From the NCBI GenBank assembly GCA_052289195.1, contig DAWAJD010000037.1:1-15798 (forward strand): a stretch of 15,798 nt of DNA, read 5' to 3'. This DNA comes from UBA4644 sp900555855 (GTDB taxonomy: Bacteria; Bacillota; Clostridia; Oscillospirales; Butyricicoccaceae). How positions within the stretch are numbered: the first letter of the stretch is position 1; every line of letters begins with the position of its first letter. Under the pieces are notes generated by a model, which worked only from the letters and a program-made list of their open reading frames with translations, ran no database searches and was not told the DNA's origin. A program made the position numbers and the translations under genes. Positions 11,541 to 15,798 of the stretch are shown one piece after another.

Positions 11541-13616
11541 ATGAAAAAAACGCTCGCTCTGATGCTGGCGCTGCTTATGCTGGTTGGCCTGTGCGCAGGC
11601 TGCGGCAACGGCAGCAACGGCAACAAGAACAACGAAGTCAACAACGGCGGCACCACCAACAACAATAACAGCAACGGCAACGGCGCCGGCGAGACCAACA
11701 CCAATGTGGACCCCTACAGCGGCATCGCCTATTCCGAAAACACGGAATACCGCTACCTCTACGCCTCCGAGATCACCACCATGAACTATCTGACCTCCTC
11801 CGTGGCCCAGAACCAGAAGGCCCTGGCCAACTTCGTGGATACGCTGGTGGAATATGATTCCTTCGGCAATGTGATCCCCTGCCTGGCGGAATCCTGGGAT
11901 TCCCAGCCCGAGACCTGGACGGACGCGGACGGCCAGCAGCACGAGGGCCAGAAGTGGACCTTCCGTCTGCGCAAGGATGCCAAATGGTATACCTGCGACG
12001 GCGAGGAATATGCCCCCGTCACCGCGAACGACTTTGTCTACGCCGCCCGTCTGGTGGCCGATTCCAAGTTTGACTCCGATATGCCCGATATGCTCATCCA
12101 GTATGTGCGCAACGGCGTGGAGCTTTATAACGAGGTCATCAGCGATTTCACGCAGCTGGGCGTGGAGGCCGAGGATGATTACACCCTGGTCTACCACCTG
12201 AAGCAGCCCTGCGCTTATTTCGTCACCCTGCTGACCTACGGCTGCTACCTGCCCATCAACGGCGCCTTCTATGAGTCTCTGGCCGTGGCCAACCCCACCC
12301 CCGTCATCAATGACGACGGCACCGAGGGTGACCCCGTCACCAACGAGTTCGGCACCGACCGGGATAAGATCCTCTACAACGGCGGCTATATCTGCTCCAG
12401 CTGGCTGCCCCAGGAGGAGTTCGTCTGGGTCAAGAATGAAAATTACTGGGATGCCGGCAATATCTTCATCACCAAGGTCTCCGGCAAGTACAATGCGCAG
12501 GCCGACGCCATCGCCCCCGAGATGTATCTCCGCGGCGAGCTGGAAGCCTGCAATGTGACCACCGCCATCCTGGACGACTGGCTGGCCGGCGACAACGCCA
12601 AGTATGTCCATTCCACCATGCCCAGCGGCTTTGTCCAGTATATGCAGATGAACTTCGCGCCCCACTTCAACAACACTGCCGACAGCGATAATTACCTGAT
12701 CGCCGTCAACAATAAAAACTTCCGTCTGTCCATCGTCCACGGCCTGGATAAGCTCTATTCCGTCTCTGCCTACGATCCCGACAACGCGGCCGATCTGGTC
12801 TGGGACCGCCTGATGCCCGATGGCTTCTGCGTCACCGACGGTAAGGACTACAACGAGTTCGGCGCCGGCGACAGCATGGCGCTGGCCTTCGACGAGGATC
12901 TGGCCCGTCAGTACCGCGACAAGGCCAAGGAAGAGCTGGCCGCGGCTGGCTGCACCTTCCCCGTGCAGATCCCCCTGTATTACAATCCCTCCCGCGCCAA
13001 TCAGGACCAGTGCTGCCAGCTGATCGAAGCGCAGCTGGAGAGCACCCTGGGCAATGATTACATCGAGATCACCGTCTATTCCGGTCCCGCCACCAACTAC
13101 ATCGGCGAGGTCCGCCGTCCCGGTCTGTGGGGCCTGTTTGAGGCCGGCTGGGGCCCCGACTACGCCGACCCCGCCACCTTCTTCGAGCCCTTCGGCTACG
13201 GCTGGACCTATGGCTCTCTGGAAGAGATCCAGGGCGATGAATACAAGACCGGCCACATCTACACCGAAGAGGATTACGCCAAGGGCGTCATCACCGACGA
13301 GGATCTGATCGGCAAGCCCCAGATGGTCTTCAACTCTCTGGTGGAGGCCGCGCTGGCGGAGACGCAGGACATGGCCAAGCGCTATGAGCTGTTCTCCAAG
13401 GCGGAGGAATATGCCATTCAGGAAGCGCTGATCGTGCCTTACATGCTGCTGAACGATGGCTATGTCGCCGACAACCGCACCGTCTTCGACCGCGAGCAGT
13501 CCATGGCCGGTATCTGCGGCTACAAGTACAAGTTCCGCCATATGCTGGAGAAGTCCTACAGCATGGAGGAATATGAAGCCGCCAAGACCGCCTGGGAGGC
13601 TGCCAAGGCAAAATAA
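11541..13616 (+). CDS. Peptide ABC transporter substrate-binding lipoprotein (OppA/SBP family 5)
   Basis: This 691-residue extracellular lipoprotein captures oligopeptides (or a related ligand) for the ABC importer encoded downstream. The signal peptide ends in a LCAGC lipobox, so C21 is lipidated. A flexible Asn/Gly-rich linker (about 22-56) follows. Then comes the SBP_bac_5 fold, from YLYASEITTMNYLTS, through CLAESWD and KWTFRLRKDAKWYTCDGEEYAPVTANDFVYAARL, to the C-terminal GWGPDYADPATFFEPF block. It is longer than a typical OppA of about 540 residues, with several inserts. AAGGAG precedes the ATG. Its codon choice, with CGC/CGT arginine and AAG/CTG bias, differs from the CGG-rich neighbours and suggests high expression. 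A terminator-like hairpin separates it from the permeases. Confidence 0.93.
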   Translation: MKKTLALMLALLMLVGLCAGCGNGSNGNKNNEVNNGGTTNNNNSNGNGAGETNTNVDPYSGIAYSENTEYRYLYASEITTMNYLTSSVAQNQKALANFVDTLVEYDSFGNVIPCLAESWDSQPETWTDADGQQHEGQKWTFRLRKDAKWYTCDGEEYAPVTANDFVYAARLVADSKFDSDMPDMLIQYVRNGVELYNEVISDFTQLGVEAEDDYTLVYHLKQPCAYFVTLLTYGCYLPINGAFYESLAVANPTPVINDDGTEGDPVTNEFGTDRDKILYNGGYICSSWLPQEEFVWVKNENYWDAGNIFITKVSGKYNAQADAIAPEMYLRGELEACNVTTAILDDWLAGDNAKYVHSTMPSGFVQYMQMNFAPHFNNTADSDNYLIAVNNKNFRLSIVHGLDKLYSVSAYDPDNAADLVWDRLMPDGFCVTDGKDYNEFGAGDSMALAFDEDLARQYRDKAKEELAAAGCTFPVQIPLYYNPSRANQDQCCQLIEAQLESTLGNDYIEITVYSGPATNYIGEVRRPGLWGLFEAGWGPDYADPATFFEPFGYGWTYGSLEEIQGDEYKTGHIYTEEDYAKGVITDEDLIGKPQMVFNSLVEAALAETQDMAKRYELFSKAEEYAIQEALIVPYMLLNDGYVADNRTVFDREQSMAGICGYKYKFRHMLEKSYSMEEYEAAKTAWEAAKAK

Positions 13617-13663
13617 GCGCCCCTTCCCCGATCTTTTGAATCTCACAGGAAAATAAGCGGGAG

Positions 13664-13704
13664 TCAGCCCTTTATCGTTCAACATAAAGGGCTGATTCTT
13701 TTTT
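13664..13704 (+). terminator. Intercistronic (partial) terminator after the binding protein
   Basis: TCAGCCCTTTAT (13664-13675) and ATAAAGGGCTGA (13684-13695) form a perfect 12-bp stem followed by TTCTTTTTT. A second, outer complementarity (CCTTCCCC near 13621-13628 with GGGGAAGG near 13708-13715) encloses it. Located inside an operon, it should reduce read-through into the permeases. Confidence 0.85.
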
Positions 13705-13755
13705 CAGGGGGAAGGCTTTTCTTCTCCGCGAAGCCAAAGGAGGCACCGAAACGAA

Positions 13756-14700
13756 ATGCTGAGATATGTGACGCGGCGCTTTTTGAGCGCGCTTCTCAGC
13801 CTCTTCATCATTATCACCACCATGTTCTGTCTGCTGCGACTGATGCCCATCGAGGGCTATCTGGGCGCCAACTGGGAGAAAATGAGCGAAGAGGTCATTG
13901 CGGCCAAGCTGGCCGCCAAGGGCCTGGACAAGCCTGTCATCGTCCAGCTGTTCAATTTTTACAAGGACCTGCTCCACGGGGATCTGGGCCGCTCCTGGAT
14001 CTACCGGGAAAATGTGGAGATCACCAAGATCATCCAGCCCAAGATTAAGGTGTCGGCAAAGATGGGCGTGATGGCCATGGCGCTGTCGCTGCTGGTGGGC
14101 ATTCCGCTGGGCGCCGCCATGGCTCGCAGCAAGGGCAAGTGGCCCGATAAGCTGGGCACGGGCTTTATCATCCTGATCCAGGCCGTCCCAAGCGCGGTCT
14201 ACTTCCTGTTTATTCAGATGTATGCCACCAAGGGAACGGGCATCCCCATGCTTTACGATTCCGGGGTGCCGCTTTCCTGGGTCCTGCCCATCATTTCGCT
14301 GGCCCTGCCCTCCATCGCCTCCTACGGGATGTGGATGCGCCGCTATATGGTGGATCAGATGAATCAGGACTATGTGAAGCTGGCCCGGGCCAAGGGCGTC
14401 AGCAACCACCGCATCACCATGCGCCATGTGTTCCGCAACGCCTTCGTCCCCATGGTGCAGACCATCCCCGGCTCCCTGCTGTTCACCATCATGGGCTCCC
14501 TTTATGTGGAATCCATCTATTCCGTTCCCGGCATGGGCGGCCTGCTGATCAATGTGATCCAGCGGCAGGACAATACCATGGTGCAGGCGCTGATCCTGAT
14601 CTTTGCCAGCGTTGGCGTCGTGGGCCTGTTTTTGGGCGATGTGCTCATGGTGATGGTGGATCCCCGCATCAGCCTGACCAGAGGGGAGGATAAGCGATAA
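13756..14700 (+). CDS. ABC peptide transporter permease, OppB/DppB type
   Basis: This 314-residue inner-membrane permease has about six transmembrane segments. TM1 (about residues 9-29) follows the typical MLRYVTRRFL start. The EAA-type loop that docks on the ATPase is DYVKLARAKGVSNHRI (about 205-220), followed by the MRHVFRNAFVP block. The ESIYSVPGMGGLL motif near the C-terminus is characteristic of the DppB/OppB family. AAAGGAGG (13736-13743) lies 12 bases from the ATG, slightly long. The stop overlaps the next start (TAATG), so the two permeases are translationally coupled and would form a heterodimeric channel. Confidence 0.93.
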   Translation: MLRYVTRRFLSALLSLFIIITTMFCLLRLMPIEGYLGANWEKMSEEVIAAKLAAKGLDKPVIVQLFNFYKDLLHGDLGRSWIYRENVEITKIIQPKIKVSAKMGVMAMALSLLVGIPLGAAMARSKGKWPDKLGTGFIILIQAVPSAVYFLFIQMYATKGTGIPMLYDSGVPLSWVLPIISLALPSIASYGMWMRRYMVDQMNQDYVKLARAKGVSNHRITMRHVFRNAFVPMVQTIPGSLLFTIMGSLYVESIYSVPGMGGLLINVIQRQDNTMVQALILIFASVGVVGLFLGDVLMVMVDPRISLTRGEDKR

Positions 14701-15764
14701 TGGCGAAAAAATGGTTCCGCAAGGGAGCTCGTCTGGAAAAGGCGGCCTCCGGCCTTACGGCGCAGCTGAAAAACGAGATGGACCGCCTGCCCGATGACCT
14801 GAACGAGGCGCAGATCGCAGCGCTGGAGCCCGAAGCCTTCCAGCAGGTGGAATATAACGAATGGAAGGCGGAAAGCACCGGCTATTCCAACTATTCCTAC
14901 TGGCGCTGCACCTGGCAGGCCTTTTGGAAAAACGGCGTGGCCCGGTTTTTGCTCATCGCTTTGTGCGCGCTGCTGATCTTTACCGTCATCCAGCCCTATC
15001 TCCCCGGCCAGAAGGATCCCAACCAGATCTTCAACACCGTGGATAAATACGGCAAGACCTCTCCCATGAAGAATCAGGCCCCCAGCGGGGAGTTCTGGTT
15101 CGGCACCGACGCCGTGGGCCACGACCTGTGGGCCCGGATCTGGTCCGGCACCCGCACCTCGCTGCTGCTGGCGCTGATCGTGGCCGTGTTCAACTGCATC
15201 TTCGGCATCACCATCGGCGTGCTGTGGGGCTATGTGCGCAAGCTGGACGCCCTGCTCACCGAGATCTATAACATCATCGACAACATCCCCCGCACCATCA
15301 TCCTGATCCTGATCTCCTACATCATGCAGCCGGGCATGCTCACCATGATCATCTCCATGTGCGTGGTGGGCTGGCTGGGCATGGCCCGCTTTATCCGCAA
15401 CCAGATCGTCATGATCCGCGACCGGGATTATAACCTGGCCTCCCGCTGCCTGGGCACAGGCACCGGCAAGATCATGCTCCGCAATCTGCTGCCCTATCTG
15501 GTGTCGGTCATCATGCTGCAGACGGCGCTGGCCATCCCCGCCGTGATCTCCGACGAGGTGTTTTTGACCTACTGCGGCCTGGGCATGCCAAAGTCCGTGG
15601 CGTCGCTGGGCAATCTGGTGGAGGACGGCCGCAAGGTGATGATGTCGCCCACCCAGAGCTATCAGCTGATCTTCCCGGCGCTGGTGGTCTCCTTTATCAC
15701 CGTCGCCTTTTACCTGATCGGCAACGCCTTTGCCGACGCTTCCGACCCGAGAAACCATGTGTAA
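14700..15764 (+). CDS. ABC peptide transporter permease, OppC/DppC type
   Basis: This 354-residue membrane protein is the second permease of the importer. An unusually long polar N-terminal region (about 75 residues, with a helical Glu/Ala-rich part) precedes TM1 (about 82-98). The OppC signature FGTDAVGHDLWARIWSGTRTSL (about 134-155) follows an extracytoplasmic loop. The ATPase-docking loop is DYNLASRCLGTGTGKIML (about 243-260), with LASRCLG in place of the usual EAA...G core. Five to six membrane segments are visible. It starts 1 nt before the end of the upstream stop, and its own stop is followed by AAGGAGGGG serving the next gene. Confidence 0.93.
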   Translation: MAKKWFRKGARLEKAASGLTAQLKNEMDRLPDDLNEAQIAALEPEAFQQVEYNEWKAESTGYSNYSYWRCTWQAFWKNGVARFLLIALCALLIFTVIQPYLPGQKDPNQIFNTVDKYGKTSPMKNQAPSGEFWFGTDAVGHDLWARIWSGTRTSLLLALIVAVFNCIFGITIGVLWGYVRKLDALLTEIYNIIDNIPRTIILILISYIMQPGMLTMIISMCVVGWLGMARFIRNQIVMIRDRDYNLASRCLGTGTGKIMLRNLLPYLVSVIMLQTALAIPAVISDEVFLTYCGLGMPKSVASLGNLVEDGRKVMMSPTQSYQLIFPALVVSFITVAFYLIGNAFADASDPRNHV

Positions 15765-15773
15765 GGAGGGGTC

Positions 15774-15798
15774 ATGATGCAAAAAGAAGTGATTTTGT
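15774..15798 (+). CDS. Start of the next operon gene, probably OppD-type ATPase (partial)
   Basis: ATGATG at 15774-15779 follows AAGGAGGGG (15763-15771) and opens a frame reading MMQKEVIL to the window edge. By gene order in Opp/Dpp operons it is probably the OppD/DppD ATP-binding subunit, but only eight codons are visible, so the product is inferred from synteny alone. Either ATG could be the true start. Confidence 0.55.

Noticed and set aside
11484..13685. Long open frame on the minus strand, antisense to the peptide-binding lipoprotein (about 730 codons)
   Set aside because: It is a shadow of a GC-rich gene with biased codons. Its translation is repetitive Val/Gly/Ile/Asp/His-rich, has no domain, and the opposite strand has a lipobox and SBP family 5 motifs.
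1..15798. CRISPR arrays, prophage, toxin-antitoxin or defence systems
   Set aside because: No regularly spaced direct repeats, integrase, transposase, phage structural genes or defence-type domains were seen. The repeats present are inverted and intergenic.

Overview
The window looks like chromosomal DNA from a GC-rich, Gram-positive Clostridia, most likely an Oscillospirales (Oscillospiraceae/Ruminococcaceae) gut bacterium. The reasons are GC-rich coding sequence with strong AGGAGG-type ribosome binding sites, consensus sigma-A promoters, an ECF-type vitamin transporter S component, a VanW-family protein, PduL, an Opp-type lipoprotein with a lipobox, and intergenic regions packed with inverted-repeat elements. 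A run of ten Ns at 10341-10350 shows that this is a scaffolded assembly. The species assignment is inference.

Layout. 1-311: gene-free, hairpin-rich repeat DNA. 312-2120 (minus): operon of ECF S component, DUF436/YwlG-type protein and YggS PLP-homeostasis protein, with a promoter near 2154-2181. 2364-2777 (plus): small secreted Cys-rich protein behind a near-perfect promoter. 2818-3046: seven consecutive hairpins bounded by inverted termini. 3059-3493 (minus): tandem-CBS protein, divergent from a SLC13/ArsB-like ion permease at 3723-4991 (plus). 4992-5446: MITE-like inverted repeat and two terminators. 5447-8843 (plus): tightly coupled operon of RluA-family pseudouridine synthase, VanW-family protein and a signal-peptide-less gamma-glutamyltransferase. 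8921-9244 (minus): 107-residue protein of unknown function, preceded at 9341-9585 by a consensus promoter, a probable cobalamin riboswitch and a terminator. 9723-10289 (plus): PduL phosphotransacylase. 10396-11091 (minus): TetR-type regulator. 11541 to the window end (plus): peptide ABC transporter operon (lipoprotein, two permeases, first codons of the next gene).

How the genes fit together. The first operon may serve vitamin B6 uptake and handling (inference from YggS plus an ECF S component). The CBS/permease pair may be a nucleotide-controlled ion-transport module. The Opp operon imports peptides and carries an internal terminator that should favour the binding protein over the permeases. 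The most interesting item is the B12-type riboswitch, whose only downstream gene in range encodes a small unrecognised protein. I saw no phage, IS transposase, CRISPR array, rRNA or tRNA.
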